Of a stretch of 64,000 nucleotides of DNA, positions 16,337-25,620 are shown in pieces. A program made the position numbers and the translations under genes. The notes beneath the pieces were generated by a model. It was not told the origin of the DNA. It was given only the letters and a program-made list of their open reading frames with translations, and made no database searches. Every line of letters starts with the position of its first letter. The first letter of the stretch is position 1. This DNA is from Candidatus Aquidulcis sp. (lineage in GTDB: Bacteria > Chloroflexota > Anaerolineae > Anaerolineales > UBA4823), in the NCBI GenBank assembly GCA_020723385.1, contig DYIZ01000002.1, positions 1-64,000 of the forward strand, in the 5' to 3' direction.

Positions 16337-17533
16337 ATGAACCACATTCTCGACATCGCTCTCAATGATCTCGTCCAGATCGTCCGTGACCGCAAAGTTT
16401 TCCTGTTCCTGCTCATCATGCCGATCTGCTTCACCCTGCTGTTTGGCTACGCCTTTGGCGGTTTCAGCAGCGGCGGCGATTCTGATCCCCGCCTGCCAGT
16501 AGCCGTGCTCGACGAAGACGACGGCCGCTTCAGCCAGGAGCTATTCGCTCTGCTGAAAGGTTCGGAAGTCATCCGCATTGAAACCGACCTGGAAAAGTCT
16601 CGATTCGATTACGAGAAAGCCCTTTCCGATGGCGACCTGGCGGGCATCGTCACGATCCCGGCGGGCTACAGCCAGGCTATGCTCGACGGGCAGCCTATCC
16701 CGCTCGACCTGTGGGCCGATCAGGCTTCCACAACCGGCACGACCGTCCAAAACGAAGTGCTGATGGCCGCCAAGCGGCTGGCCAGCGCGGTGTGGACGGC
16801 GCAAATCACTTCTCAGGCGGCGGGCAAAACCGCTGATTTCGATGCCCTGGTCAGCGAAGCTCTGCTGGCCTGGCAAGAGCCGCCCATCCGTATCGAGGCC
16901 ACCTCGGGCGTAGTCGCCGAGGAGGAACCAAGCCAATCGGTCATGTCTATGGCGCACACCGCGCCGGGAATGATCCTGCAATTCGCCATCGCCAGCCTGC
17001 TGACTGCGGCGCAGGTGATCGTCAGCGAGCGCAAATCGCGCTGCCTGCAGCGCCTGCTGACCACTGCGACGCAGCGCGTGCATATCTTGATGGGGCATTT
17101 CCTGTCAATCTTTGCCATGCTCTTCACCCAATTCATGCTGCTGATCGTCTTCGGCCAGTTCATTTTGAAAGTGGATTACCTGCGCCTGCCGGGGGCGACT
17201 CTGCTGGTGGCGGTTGCCTCGGTTCTGTGCATCGCCGCGATGGGATTGCTGATCGGTGTGCTGGCGAAGAGTGAAGAACAGGCGGTCATGTTCTCTCTCA
17301 TCCCGATGTTTGTGCTCTCCGGGTTGGGCGGGGCCTGGGTGCCGCTGGAATTCACCGGCGCAGCCTTCCAGACTATCGGGCACGCCTCGCCGATTGCCTG
17401 GGCGATGGATGGGTTCAAAAATATCATCGTTCGCGGGCTGGGGCTGGAGTCAATCTGGCTGCCGGTGGCTGCGCTGGTTGGGTACGCGGTGGTGTTCTTC
17501 GGGCTGGCTGCCTGGCGCTTCCGCAGCGAGTAA
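16337..17533 (+). CDS. ABC-2 type permease (second)
   Basis: 398 residues; CGGAG precedes the ATG. Same plan as the preceding permease: N-terminal helix (IVRDRKVFLFLLIMPICFTL), extracytoplasmic domain (about 45-210), five C-terminal helices, and the cytoplasmic motif ERKSRCLQRLLTTATQ. Probably a heterodimeric exporter with the first permease. The operon ends at the long hairpin 17544-17600. Confidence 0.9.
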   Translation: MNHILDIALNDLVQIVRDRKVFLFLLIMPICFTLLFGYAFGGFSSGGDSDPRLPVAVLDEDDGRFSQELFALLKGSEVIRIETDLEKSRFDYEKALSDGDLAGIVTIPAGYSQAMLDGQPIPLDLWADQASTTGTTVQNEVLMAAKRLASAVWTAQITSQAAGKTADFDALVSEALLAWQEPPIRIEATSGVVAEEEPSQSVMSMAHTAPGMILQFAIASLLTAAQVIVSERKSRCLQRLLTTATQRVHILMGHFLSIFAMLFTQFMLLIVFGQFILKVDYLRLPGATLLVAVASVLCIAAMGLLIGVLAKSEEQAVMFSLIPMFVLSGLGGAWVPLEFTGAAFQTIGHASPIAWAMDGFKNIIVRGLGLESIWLPVAALVGYAVVFFGLAAWRFRSE

Positions 17534-17543
17534 CGATATAAAA

Positions 17544-17600
17544 AACCAAAAATTTGAAGCGGCTGCGTGCTTCGCACGCAGCCGCTTCAAATTTTTGGTT
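17544..17600. terminator. 27-bp perfect-stem terminator before the heat-shock promoter
   Basis: Arms 17544-17570 and 17574-17600 pair perfectly around the loop ttc; the outer part of the stem is A/T-rich, so T-rich sequence ends each strand. It lies 10 bases after the ABC permease stop and 34 bases before the hrcA -35 box, insulating the heat-shock operon. Confidence 0.8.
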
Positions 17601-17634
17601 CTCTTGCTCAGAATCGAGTCGAAATTTCGTCTCC

Positions 17635-17663
17635 TTGACGTTCTCATCCCAGCGTGGTATCAT
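17635..17663 (+). promoter_or_regulatory. Sigma-70-type promoter of the hrcA operon
   Basis: TTGACG (17635-17640), 17-base spacer, TATCAT (17658-17663). The predicted transcription start lies just before the CIRCE operator, so HrcA bound there would block initiation. Confidence 0.8.
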
Positions 17664-17676
17664 CAAACCCGACGTT

Positions 17677-17703
17677 TTAGCACTCTCGTGACGAGAGTGC
17701 TAA
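17677..17703. promoter_or_regulatory. CIRCE operator (HrcA-binding inverted repeat)
   Basis: TTAGCACTC-N9-GAGTGCTAA matches the CIRCE consensus exactly in both arms. It lies 14 bases before the hrcA ATG and directly after the promoter, so HrcA represses its own operon (hrcA-grpE-dnaK-dnaJ). Confidence 0.97.
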
Positions 17704-17717
17704 AATTTAGGTGAAAT

Positions 17718-18749
17718 ATGGCCGAGTTATCCCAACGTCAAAAATTCATCCTGACCCTGATCATCCACGATTACGTCGAGACTGCCCAGCCGGTGGGATC
17801 GAACCACTTGCTGGAACGTTATCGGCTGGATATCTCGTCGGCGACGGTGCGCAACACCATGGCCGAGCTGACCGAGAACGGTTATTTGCGCCAGCCGCAT
17901 ACCTCGGCCGGGCGCGTGCCCACAGAGGAAGGTTTCCGTTACTTCGTCCGCCAATTAATGGGCCAGACCGACCTGCCGGCCAATACCAAGCGTACCATCA
18001 CCCATCAATTCTCCCAATTGGGCTACGATGTGGAACACTGGATGCGACTGGCGGCATCGGTGCTGGCGCACCAATCGCAGGGTGCGGCGCTGGTCACCTC
18101 TCCACGGCCGGAACAGGCGCGTTTCAAACACCTCGAGCTGATTGCCACCCACGGTCGGCAAGTGCTGATGGTGCTCGTCATGGCGGGCGGCGAAGTGCGC
18201 CAGCAGATGCTGGCTTTGGCCGAGCCGGTACCGCAAGGTCGGCTCAGCGCGACCGCCACCCGTCTCAACCAGCTTTGCCAGGGTTTGGATGTTTCCGGCC
18301 TGGCCAACCTCAACAGCCAGGATTCTCTCGAACAGGATTTGATCAAACTCGTCGGGGATGAAATCACCCGCACCAGCGAAGCGCTGGCCGGCGAAGTTTA
18401 TCGCGATGGTTTGACGAACGTACTGGCCGAGCCGGAATTTGCCGAAGCGCAGATGGCGCGCCGGGCGCTGCGCATTCTCGAAGAGCGGTCGCTGCTCGAA
18501 GATCTGCTCACCCGCACGGTGATGACCGACGAGGTGGGGGGCGTGCAAGTGCTCATCGGCGGCGAAGGTACCTGGGAAGAGCTGCGCGACTGCTCGATGG
18601 TGCTGGCCCGCTACGGGCAGCCCGGCCGGGCGACCGGCGCGGTCGGCGTGCTCGGCCCGATCCGTATGCCTTATGGGCGCACCATTTCCACCGTGCGCTT
18701 CGTTTCGGGATTATTGAGCGATCTGGTCTCGGAGCGATTGTCCGAGTAG
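17718..18749 (+). CDS. hrcA: Heat-inducible transcription repressor HrcA
   Basis: 343 residues, the usual length. The N-terminal winged helix reads LSQRQKFILTLIIHDYVETA, then SSATVRNTMAELTENGYL and QPHTSAGRVPTEEGFRYFV. The dimerisation and GAF-like core follows; the C-terminus has RMPYGRTISTVRFVS. HrcA binds CIRCE, is kept active by GroEL in known systems, and represses chaperone genes. First gene of the operon, directly behind a perfect CIRCE. Confidence 0.97.
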   Translation: MAELSQRQKFILTLIIHDYVETAQPVGSNHLLERYRLDISSATVRNTMAELTENGYLRQPHTSAGRVPTEEGFRYFVRQLMGQTDLPANTKRTITHQFSQLGYDVEHWMRLAASVLAHQSQGAALVTSPRPEQARFKHLELIATHGRQVLMVLVMAGGEVRQQMLALAEPVPQGRLSATATRLNQLCQGLDVSGLANLNSQDSLEQDLIKLVGDEITRTSEALAGEVYRDGLTNVLAEPEFAEAQMARRALRILEERSLLEDLLTRTVMTDEVGGVQVLIGGEGTWEELRDCSMVLARYGQPGRATGAVGVLGPIRMPYGRTISTVRFVSGLLSDLVSERLSE

Positions 18750-18807
18750 TAACGCCTGGCTTTACACCTGTATCATTCGAATTGTTCACAGGAGGTTCAT
18801 TGTAACG

Positions 18808-19422
18808 ATGTCCACACGCAAGCGAAAACAGAATCCCCCAGAGGGCGAATCCAAATCCCCGGGAGATACTCCCCCTTCCAATGGCGAGGGTCAGCCCCCC
18901 GAGGGGCCACCCATCCCCGTCGAGGGAACGCCATTTTGGCGCGAGAAGCCATCTTCCGAAATCGAATCGCTCAAACAGCAGTTGGAAGCAGCGTCAGCCC
19001 AGCGGGACGAATATCGCGACGGCTGGCAGCGGGCGATGGCCGATTTCTCGAATTACAAGCGCCGCGTGGAGCGCGACCAGGTGCAGATGCAGCAAAACGC
19101 CACGGCCAACGCCGTCCGGCGCTATCTCGACGTGCTCGACGATCTGGAGCGCGCCCTGAAGAACCGCCCGCAGGATGGCGAGGGCAGCGCCTGGGCGGGC
19201 GGCATCGAGCTGATCCGGCGCAAGCTGTTTGCCGCGCTGGAAGCCGACGGCGTTAAACCAATGAGCGCCGATGGGCAGTTCTTCGACCCGAATCTGCACG
19301 AGGCGATCACCCAGGAAGACAGCCCCGATCACGAGAGCGGGCAAATCATCGAAGTTGTACAGCCAGGCTTTGTCATGGGCGAGCGGGTGATTCGTCCGGC
19401 AAAAGTCAGGGTAGCAAGATAG
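18808..19422 (+). CDS. grpE: Nucleotide exchange factor GrpE
   Basis: 204 residues. AGGAGG lies 12 bases before the ATG, longer than ideal spacing. The acidic, proline-rich N-terminus (1-45) precedes the long coiled coil with [12 protein letters not shown] (about 78-89) and the beta domain ending [20 protein letters not shown]. It releases ADP from DnaK. The last residues (VAR) and stop codon fall inside the tagcaag word array at 19412-19463. Confidence 0.96.
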   Translation: MSTRKRKQNPPEGESKSPGDTPPSNGEGQPPEGPPIPVEGTPFWREKPSSEIESLKQQLEAASAQRDEYRDGWQRAMADFSNYKRRVERDQVQMQQNATANAVRRYLDVLDDLERALKNRPQDGEGSAWAGGIELIRRKLFAALEADGVKPMSADGQFFDPNLHEAITQEDSPDHESGQIIEVVQPGFVMGERVIRPAKVRVAR

Positions 19423-19463
19423 CAAGCAAATCAGCAAGCAAGCAAACAAGCAAGCAGATAGGC
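19412..19463. repeat. Word array, agcaag, between grpE and dnaK
   Basis: About eight tandem copies of (a)gcaa(g/a) words run in one direction (tagcaagatagcaagcaaat...). No complementary arm is present, unlike most other arrays here. It covers the grpE stop codon. Confidence 0.75.
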
Positions 19464-19490
19464 GACAATAATCATTCAGGAGCAGCAGTC

Positions 19491-21398
19491 ATGGCAAAAA
19501 TCATTGGCATTGATCTCGGCACCACCAACTCTGTCGTGGCTGTCATGGAAGGCGGCGAGCCGGTCGTCATCCCCTCGGCTGAGGGCGAGCGGCTGGTGCC
19601 GTCGGTCGTGGCGGTCAACAAAAATCACGAGCGCCTCATCGGGCGCGTCGCCCGCAACCAGGCCGTGGTCAACCCGGAGAATACCGTTTTCTCCATCAAA
19701 CGCTACATGGGGCGCAAGTTCAACGACGCCGAAGTGCAAAAGGCGCTCTCGCGTGCCCCCTATAAAGTAGCCAAAGCGCCCAACGGGGATGTGCGCGTCG
19801 TGCTGGATGGCAAGGAATACTCACCCCCCGAACTCTCGGCTATGATCCTCGGCAAACTCAAGGCCGACGCGGAAGCCTATCTCGGTGAGACAGTCACCCA
19901 GGCTGTGATCACCGTCCCGGCCTATTTCAACGACGCCCAGCGCAACGCCACCAAAGATGCCGGCAAGATCGCCGGGCTGGAAGTGCTGCGCATCATCAAC
20001 GAGCCAACCGCTTCCTCGCTGGCTTACGGCCTCGACAAGAAAAAGGATGAGGTCATCGCCGTGTACGACCTGGGCGGCGGTACGTTCGATATTTCCATCC
20101 TGGACGTGGGCGACGGCGTTTTCCAGGTGCGCTCCACCAACGGCAACACCTTCCTCGGCGGCGACGATTTCGATTTGCGCATCATTGATTACATCGCCGA
20201 TGAGTTCAAGCGAGACCACGGGATTGACCTGCGCTCGGATCGCCAGTCGCTCCAACGGCTGAGAGAGGCCGGCGAGAAAGCCAAGATCGAGCTGTCCTCG
20301 ATGATGCAGACCGAGATCAACCTGCCCTACATCACCGCCGACGCATCCGGCCCCAAGCATCTCGTGATGACGCTGACGCGTGCCAAGCTGGAACAGCTCA
20401 CCGGCGATCTGGTCGAGGCTTCGCTCGGCCCGGTGCAGCAGGCATTGAAAGACGCCGGGCTAAAACCGGCGGAGATCAAAGAGGTGGTGCTGGTGGGCGG
20501 GATGACGCGTATGCCCGCCGTGCAGGAAGCCGTGCGCAAGCTGTTTGGCAAAGAGCCGCACAAAGGCGTCAACCCCGATGAGGTGGTGGCGGTCGGCGCG
20601 GCCATCCAGGCGGGTGTGTTGGGCGGCGAAGTGAAAGATATTCTGCTGCTCGACGTGACCCCGCTCACCCTCTCGGTGGAGACCCTGGGCAGTGTGGCGA
20701 CGCCCCTCATCGAGCGCAACACCACCATCCCCACCCGCAAAAGCCAGGTTTTCTCGACCGCCAGCGATATGCAATCCCAGGTAGAGATTCACGTGCTGCA
20801 AGGGGAGCGCCCCATGGCGGCAGACAACAAATCCCTGGGTAAATTCATCCTCGACGGGATTCCCCCCGCCCCGCGCGGCATCCCCCAGATCGAGGTGACC
20901 TTTGACATTGACGCCAATGGCATCATCAAGGTCACCGCGCTGGACAAAGCCACCAACCGCAGCCAGCATATCACCATCACCGCTTCATCCGGCCTGCGCG
21001 ACGACGAAGTCGAGCGCATGCGCAAGGAAGCCGAAGAACACGCCGATGAAGACCGCAAGCGCAAGGAGCTGATCGAGGCCCGCAATACCGGCGACAACGC
21101 CTGCTACACAGCCGAGAAAGCCCTCAAAGACCTGGCCGACAAAGTCCCCGCCGACATCAAAAAGAAGGTGGAAGACGAAGTTGCCAAGGTGCGCGGCGTG
21201 CTGGACAGCGACGATGCCGAGACAATCAAGAAAGCCACCGAGGCTTTGTTCGAGGTCGTCCAGCAGATTGGCGCGGCGGCCTACGGGCAGCAGGGCGCTC
21301 CAGCCGCCGGCGGCCCCGAGCAGCCCGGCCCCGGCGGCCCGCAGCAGCCCCCTTCGGGCGACGAGAATGTGGTGGATGGTGAATTTCGGAATGTGTAA
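19491..21398 (+). CDS. dnaK: Chaperone DnaK (Hsp70)
   Basis: 635 residues; AGGAG before the ATG. The ATPase domain has [29 protein letters not shown] and [15 protein letters not shown]. The substrate-binding domain starts about residue 385 ([13 protein letters not shown]). The helical lid is followed by a Gly/Pro/Gln-rich tail ending [10 protein letters not shown], the usual acidic EEVD-like end of bacterial DnaK. It folds proteins with DnaJ and GrpE encoded alongside. Confidence 0.98.
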   Translation: MAKIIGIDLGTTNSVVAVMEGGEPVVIPSAEGERLVPSVVAVNKNHERLIGRVARNQAVVNPENTVFSIKRYMGRKFNDAEVQKALSRAPYKVAKAPNGDVRVVLDGKEYSPPELSAMILGKLKADAEAYLGETVTQAVITVPAYFNDAQRNATKDAGKIAGLEVLRIINEPTASSLAYGLDKKKDEVIAVYDLGGGTFDISILDVGDGVFQVRSTNGNTFLGGDDFDLRIIDYIADEFKRDHGIDLRSDRQSLQRLREAGEKAKIELSSMMQTEINLPYITADASGPKHLVMTLTRAKLEQLTGDLVEASLGPVQQALKDAGLKPAEIKEVVLVGGMTRMPAVQEAVRKLFGKEPHKGVNPDEVVAVGAAIQAGVLGGEVKDILLLDVTPLTLSVETLGSVATPLIERNTTIPTRKSQVFSTASDMQSQVEIHVLQGERPMAADNKSLGKFILDGIPPAPRGIPQIEVTFDIDANGIIKVTALDKATNRSQHITITASSGLRDDEVERMRKEAEEHADEDRKRKELIEARNTGDNACYTAEKALKDLADKVPADIKKKVEDEVAKVRGVLDSDDAETIKKATEALFEVVQQIGAAAYGQQGAPAAGGPEQPGPGGPQQPPSGDENVVDGEFRNV

Positions 21399-21399
21399 A

Positions 21400-21510
21400 G
21401 GCAAGTATCAAGTAGACAGGTAAACAGGTAGACAGGTTCAAGCCCTGTTTGCCTGTCCCTACTCGTTTACCTGCCTGCTTGTTTACTTGTTTACTTGTCT
21501 ACTTATCTAC
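21400..21510. repeat. Palindromic word array, gtagacaggtaaac / gtttacctg
   Basis: Left-arm words (aagtagacag, gtaaacag, gtagacag) face right-arm words (ctgtttgcctg, cgtttacctgcctgc, ttgtttacttg, tctacttatctac). The array fills the dnaK-dnaJ gap and contains a misleading in-frame TTG (21449) upstream of dnaJ. Confidence 0.85.
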
Positions 21511-21517
21511 TGTACCT

Positions 21518-22645
21518 ATGCCTGCCCAACGCGACTATTACGATGTCCTCGGCGTCCCGAAAGGCGCTCCGCAGGATGAAATCAAATCAGCTTTCCGCCG
21601 CCTGGCGCGCCAGTATCATCCCGATGTCAGCCAGGAGCCGGACGCCGAAGAGCGGTTCAAAGAAGCCAATGAGGCCTACGCCGTTCTCTCCGACGAAGAA
21701 AAACGCGCCGCGTATGACCGCTACGGCCATGCCGGGGTCAAGGGGATGGGCGGCGTCCCGCCCGATTTCTCCGTAGATTTTTCCGATATCTTTGAGGAGT
21801 TCTTCGGAGGGCTGGGCGGGTTTGGGCGCACCTCGCGCCGCTCGCGCAATATGCCCCACCGAGGCGCTGACCTGCAATTGAAAGTCGAGCTGGCCTTCGA
21901 GGAGTCGGTTTTCGGCGTCGAAAAAGAGATCGAGTTCACCCGGGATGAAACATGCGCAACCTGCCAGGGCAGGGGCGCTGAACCGGGAACTTCTCCCACA
22001 CGCTGCACAACCTGCAACGGGCAGGGTGAAGTCCGCCAGGTGCGGCAAACGATCCTCGGCTCGATGGTGCAAGTCGCTACCTGCCCCACCTGCAACGGCG
22101 CTGGGGAGACGATCTCCAGCCCCTGCCACACCTGCGGCGGGCGCGGCGTCGAGCGCAAGTCGCGCAAGAAAGTCATCAATATTCCCGGCGGGGTGGATAA
22201 TGGCACGCAAATCCGCCTGGCGGGTGAAGGCCAGCCGGGGGTCAATGGCGGGCCGAACGGCAATCTTTACCTCGTCATCCAGGTCAAACCGCACAAATAT
22301 TTCCGGCGGCGCGGCGAAGACATCATGCTCGACCTGAACATCAACATTGCCCAGGCCACCCTGGGAGCCGACGTGGAAGTGCCCAGCGTTGACGGCGCGG
22401 AAAAGCTCAAAATCCCGGCGGGCATCCAGCCGGGTAAAGTCTTGCGCCTCCGCAACAAAGGTTTCCCCTATTTACGAGGCACCGGGCGCGGCGACCAGCT
22501 TGTCGTGATCAACATCGAAATCCCCAAGCATCTCACCGGCGAGCAGCGCAAGCTGTTCGAGCAGTTGGCGAAGAGCCTGGGGAGCGAGGTGCGGCCGCAG
22601 GAGCGGAGTTTTCTGGATTGGCTGAAGGAAACGCTGGGAGGATGA
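21518..22645 (+). CDS. dnaJ: Chaperone DnaJ (Hsp40)
   Basis: 375 residues from the ATG at 21518 (MPAQRDYYDVLGV), chosen over a TTG lying in the upstream repeat. J domain (about 1-70) with the HPD motif (ARQYHPDVS); Gly/Phe-rich region with FFGGLGGFG; four CxxCxGxG zinc motifs (CATCQGRG, CTTCNGQG, CPTCNGAG, CHTCGGRG, about 145-215); C-terminal substrate-binding domains. It delivers clients to DnaK and stimulates its ATPase. There is no obvious Shine-Dalgarno sequence. Confidence 0.97.
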   Translation: MPAQRDYYDVLGVPKGAPQDEIKSAFRRLARQYHPDVSQEPDAEERFKEANEAYAVLSDEEKRAAYDRYGHAGVKGMGGVPPDFSVDFSDIFEEFFGGLGGFGRTSRRSRNMPHRGADLQLKVELAFEESVFGVEKEIEFTRDETCATCQGRGAEPGTSPTRCTTCNGQGEVRQVRQTILGSMVQVATCPTCNGAGETISSPCHTCGGRGVERKSRKKVINIPGGVDNGTQIRLAGEGQPGVNGGPNGNLYLVIQVKPHKYFRRRGEDIMLDLNINIAQATLGADVEVPSVDGAEKLKIPAGIQPGKVLRLRNKGFPYLRGTGRGDQLVVINIEIPKHLTGEQRKLFEQLAKSLGSEVRPQERSFLDWLKETLGG

Positions 22646-22647
22646 AA

Positions 22648-22733
22648 CAGTAATCAGTAGTCCGTGATCAGTCATCAGTGAGTTGCAAGAAGCACTGATA
22701 ACTGATCACTGATGACTGATCACTGGTCACTGA
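22648..22733. repeat. Palindromic word array, atcagtgatcag / ctgatcactgat
   Basis: Left-arm cagtaatcagtagtccgtga and tcagtcatcagtga face right-arm cactgataactgatcactga, tgactgatcactgg and tcactgat. It fills the dnaJ-prmA gap up to one base before the prmA ATG, leaving no Shine-Dalgarno sequence. The same words recur at 29125-29219. Confidence 0.85.
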
Positions 22734-22734
22734 T

Positions 22735-23655
22735 ATGAACTGGCTCGAAATCTCCCTTACCGTCAATGGCGAATTGGCCGAAGCTGTGGCCGAGGTGCTG
22801 GCGCGCTTTGCGCCTGGCGGCGTAGCGCTGGAAAGCACCGCCATCCTCCCCGACCCAGAGGGCGAAGGCATCCCCGCTGGCCCGCTGCGGGTGTGCGCCT
22901 ATCTCCCGGTTGATGACCGTCTCGAAGAAACCCGCCAAAAGATCGAGGAGGCCTTGTGGTTCCTGGGGCGCATCAGCCCATTGCCCGCCCCGCAGTACCA
23001 AACGGTCAACGAAGAGGACTGGGCCAACGCCTGGAAAGAACACTATCACCCCATCCCCATCGGCCAGCATCTGATCATCGTCCCGGCCTGGCTGAATGCG
23101 CCGCCCGGCGAACGCATCCCCATCCGCATGGACCCCGGCATGGCCTTCGGCACCGGCACGCATCCTACCACCCAGCTTTGCCTGGAGCTGATCGAATCGC
23201 CGGTCAGCGGTCAACCGTCTACGGTCATTGACGTCGGCTGCGGGTCGGGGATTCTCTCAGCGGCAGCGCTGAAATTGGGGGCGGGATACGCCTTGGGAGT
23301 TGATATTGACCCCAGTGCGGTGGACATCTCCCGCGAGAATGCCGCCGCCAACGGGGTAGCTGAATCCTACCGGGCGGGAACCGGCTCGGTGGCGGAGATC
23401 CGCCGCGGGGATTTCGACATCCGTCAGGCCGACTTGGTCATCGCCAACATCCTGGCCCCGGTGATCATCCATCTCTTCGAGGATGGCCTGGCAGAGCTGG
23501 TCGCCCCTGGCGGGATGCTGATCCTCTCCGGCATCTTAAACGAACAGGCCGCCTCTGTGGTAGAAGCGGCCCGCAAGCATGGCATGGAACTCGTCGAAAC
23601 GCGGCAGTTGGAAGATTGGGTGGCGCTGTGTTTACAGGCTGCTCAATCCAAATAG
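22735..23655 (+). CDS. prmA: Ribosomal protein L11 methyltransferase PrmA
   Basis: 306 residues. The N-terminal ferredoxin-like domain (MNWLEISLTVNGELAEAVAE) recognises L11. The motif MDPGMAFGTGTHPTTQLCLE and the SAM-binding VIDVGCGSGILSAAALKLG are diagnostic; the catalytic-loop motif is VIANILAPVI. It trimethylates L11. It sits after dnaJ, as in many heat-shock operons. A segment between THPTT and VIDVGC (SPVSGQPST) is encoded by ggtcaaccgtctacggtca, a word like that of the intergenic array at 10540. Its 3' end overlaps the convergent phosphoesterase gene by 13 bases. Confidence 0.95.
   Translation: MNWLEISLTVNGELAEAVAEVLARFAPGGVALESTAILPDPEGEGIPAGPLRVCAYLPVDDRLEETRQKIEEALWFLGRISPLPAPQYQTVNEEDWANAWKEHYHPIPIGQHLIIVPAWLNAPPGERIPIRMDPGMAFGTGTHPTTQLCLELIESPVSGQPSTVIDVGCGSGILSAAALKLGAGYALGVDIDPSAVDISRENAAANGVAESYRAGTGSVAEIRRGDFDIRQADLVIANILAPVIIHLFEDGLAELVAPGGMLILSGILNEQAASVVEAARKHGMELVETRQLEDWVALCLQAAQSK
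23202..23232 (+). repeat. ggtcaaccgtctacggtca words inside prmA
   Basis: ggtcagcggtcaaccgtcta followed by cggtcattgac resembles the array at 10540-10603 (tgaccgttgacggtagaccg on the opposite strand). It encodes the loop before the SAM-binding motif. Confidence 0.55.
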
Positions 23656-24185
23656 ACGATCTCACCCGACGCATCACCCCCGGCAAGGGTCAGTAACCCG
23701 ATGCTGGGGGCGATCTTTGTTTCCTCGGGGCAGCACGTCGAGCCAGGGTTGAACAGCAGCTTTCCGGCGTCACGCAGGTTGACCGGGCGGTGTGTGTGCC
23801 CGAAAACGATAACTTGCGCCTGGGGGAAATTCGTCTGAAGACGCGGCCAGTAGCGCTCTAACCGGTAGCCGCGCAGAATCCAATACGCTTTGCCCGCCCA
23901 ATATTCCCAGGCCGAGCCATGCCCGTGCGTTAGCCCGACCGTGACCCCCTCGAAAGTCAGGGTGAGACGCAATGGCAGCTTGGGAAGAAAAACCCAGTCA
24001 CGGTTGCCGCGCACAGCCGAAACTGGGGCAATCTCGCCCAGCCGCGCCAGCACATCGGGCGAGCAGATGTCCCCGGCGTGAAGGATGGCGCTAACTCCCG
24101 CCTCCCGGAAAACAGAGAACACCCGCGGGTTCAGCATCCGCACGCGGTCGGGAATATGGGTGTCGGAAAGAACGCCGAGGATCAT
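23643..24185 (-). CDS. Metallophosphoesterase (YfcE/MJ0936-like)
   Basis: 180 residues. All metal-binding motifs of the calcineurin-like fold are present: LSDTHIPD, LHAGDICS, VRGNRD, LTHGHG and FGHTHRP. Length and motif spacing fit the small YfcE/MJ0936 phosphodiesterases; the natural substrate is unknown. No clear ribosome-binding site. Convergent with prmA. Confidence 0.88.
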   Translation of the reverse strand: MILGVLSDTHIPDRVRMLNPRVFSVFREAGVSAILHAGDICSPDVLARLGEIAPVSAVRGNRDWVFLPKLPLRLTLTFEGVTVGLTHGHGSAWEYWAGKAYWILRGYRLERYWPRLQTNFPQAQVIVFGHTHRPVNLRDAGKLLFNPGSTCCPEETKIAPSIGLLTLAGGDASGEIVYLD

Positions 24186-24195
24186 GGGAAGGATG

Positions 24196-24264
24196 AGTCT
24201 GATAGTCGCTGGACTGATAGATACATCTGACTAGCAACTGTCAGACTATTGACTATCAGACTAT
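24196..24264. repeat. Palindromic word array, agtctgatagtc / gactatcagact
   Basis: Left-arm words (agtctgatagtc, gactgatag) face right-arm words (ctgtcagactattgactatc, agactat). It lies between the phosphoesterase and acetyltransferase genes and includes the acetyltransferase stop codon (24261-24263). Confidence 0.8.
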
Positions 24265-25604
24265 GACACCGGCCACACCAGCGATGCCTGTCTGGGGAAA
24301 AGCGACGAAAGCAGCAAAGCCGTCTCTTCGTTGTTCGTCCAGCAATCCACAAAAGCGTATTTCAATTCGTCAAGCGAGCGATAGCCGAACAGCAGTTGCA
24401 AGAAGGTCAGGTCAGGGAAGGCGGCATCACCAGCGTGCCCGACCGGGGTGGGCTTGTATGGCTCAGCAGCCGTCAGTTTGCCCTGCTCGAAGGCCAGCCG
24501 CAGCCCATCACGATAGAAGGTGATTCTGATCTCGCCGGTATAACCGGGAATGAGCGACTGCGCCAGGCGCTGTTCGAGCACCGGGGCGATGAGCCGCACG
24601 AACGCCGGCAGATCGGGGACACGCACGTAAAAAGCGTATGGCTTGCGCTGGCGCGGCAGCCGGTCGGGGATGGCGTGGTAAACGGGATGCTCGCTGCCAT
24701 GCCAGAAACCGAAGGACTGGAAGGGCTCTTTTTCACCCAATGGCGGCGGGTACACCTCGCCGGTTGATTGCAGGTAGCGGATCACACTGGGGGTCACGGC
24801 TGCCCACGAGACGCCCTCCTTCAGTTCGTATTGCTGGGCAACCATCATCGCGCCCCACACAAAGCCCGGGTGGCCGATGTAGCCCACCGGATTGCCGTCA
24901 GTGGTCTCGATGATACGCAGCTCCATACGGTTGACGTTCGTCTCGCACGCTCCGGTCAGTTCGTATCGCCAGATGGACTCATCGCGCACGCACCGTACGA
25001 GGGAACGCGCCCCCGCTCGTTCGTACACTCCGGCCATGAACGGCAGATCAGCCTCGACCGCCGGGCGAATGCGATACGGTTCGGCCTCGCCGTCTTTCAA
25101 TTTGGGGATGTGCGCCAGGTACCCGGCCCGCCCGCCGCCCAGTTCCAGGCCCATCTCATAGCCGAAGATGCGATAATAATACGGGATGCCGGTGATGGCC
25201 TGCGCCAGCTCGCCGCGTTCGGCGCTCCATTGGTGGATCACTTCGAATTGGGCGCGCACCAGCCCCCGGTTGCGGTATGCCGGGTCGGTGCCCACCAATT
25301 CGGGCCGCCCCACCCCGAAGGGAATGCCCCCATACGACCAGGTTTGCGAGATCAGATTCAGGGACGAGACGATCTTCCCGGTGGCAGTCTCCTCGACAAT
25401 GGTGAAATCGCCGGTGGAAAACGTGGGGTGCGGGCGCGCGATCAAATCCCGCGTCCATGCTCCCACCCGCAGGTCGGGCGTTTCCGGCCCGATATCGCTG
25501 TGGGTCTTCGAGTTGAACTCGACGAGTTTTTCGGTGTCGTCGAGGGTTGCCCGGCGCAGGATCAGCCCGCTGCCGAGGTCGCGCAGAATGTTGTTTGATT
25601 GCAT
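24261..25604 (-). CDS. Eis-like GNAT acetyltransferase with SCP2-like C-terminus
   Basis: 447 residues; GGAG before the ATG. The N-terminal GNAT domain has the acetyl-CoA loop in VGTDPAYRNRGLVRAQFEVI and the signature IPYYYRIFGYEMGLELGGG. A second, more divergent GNAT-like region and a C-terminal SCP2-like segment (QGKLTAAEPYKPT; ATL-like FPDLTFLQLLFGYRS) follow. Length and order match the Eis family, whose members acetylate aminoglycosides or other amines. Substrate here unknown. The stop codon lies in a repeat array. An MFS carrier is encoded about 80 bases upstream on the same strand. Confidence 0.8.
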   Translation of the reverse strand: MQSNNILRDLGSGLILRRATLDDTEKLVEFNSKTHSDIGPETPDLRVGAWTRDLIARPHPTFSTGDFTIVEETATGKIVSSLNLISQTWSYGGIPFGVGRPELVGTDPAYRNRGLVRAQFEVIHQWSAERGELAQAITGIPYYYRIFGYEMGLELGGGRAGYLAHIPKLKDGEAEPYRIRPAVEADLPFMAGVYERAGARSLVRCVRDESIWRYELTGACETNVNRMELRIIETTDGNPVGYIGHPGFVWGAMMVAQQYELKEGVSWAAVTPSVIRYLQSTGEVYPPPLGEKEPFQSFGFWHGSEHPVYHAIPDRLPRQRKPYAFYVRVPDLPAFVRLIAPVLEQRLAQSLIPGYTGEIRITFYRDGLRLAFEQGKLTAAEPYKPTPVGHAGDAAFPDLTFLQLLFGYRSLDELKYAFVDCWTNNEETALLLSSLFPRQASLVWPVS

Positions 25605-25620
25605 GGTTAGCTCCGAATGA

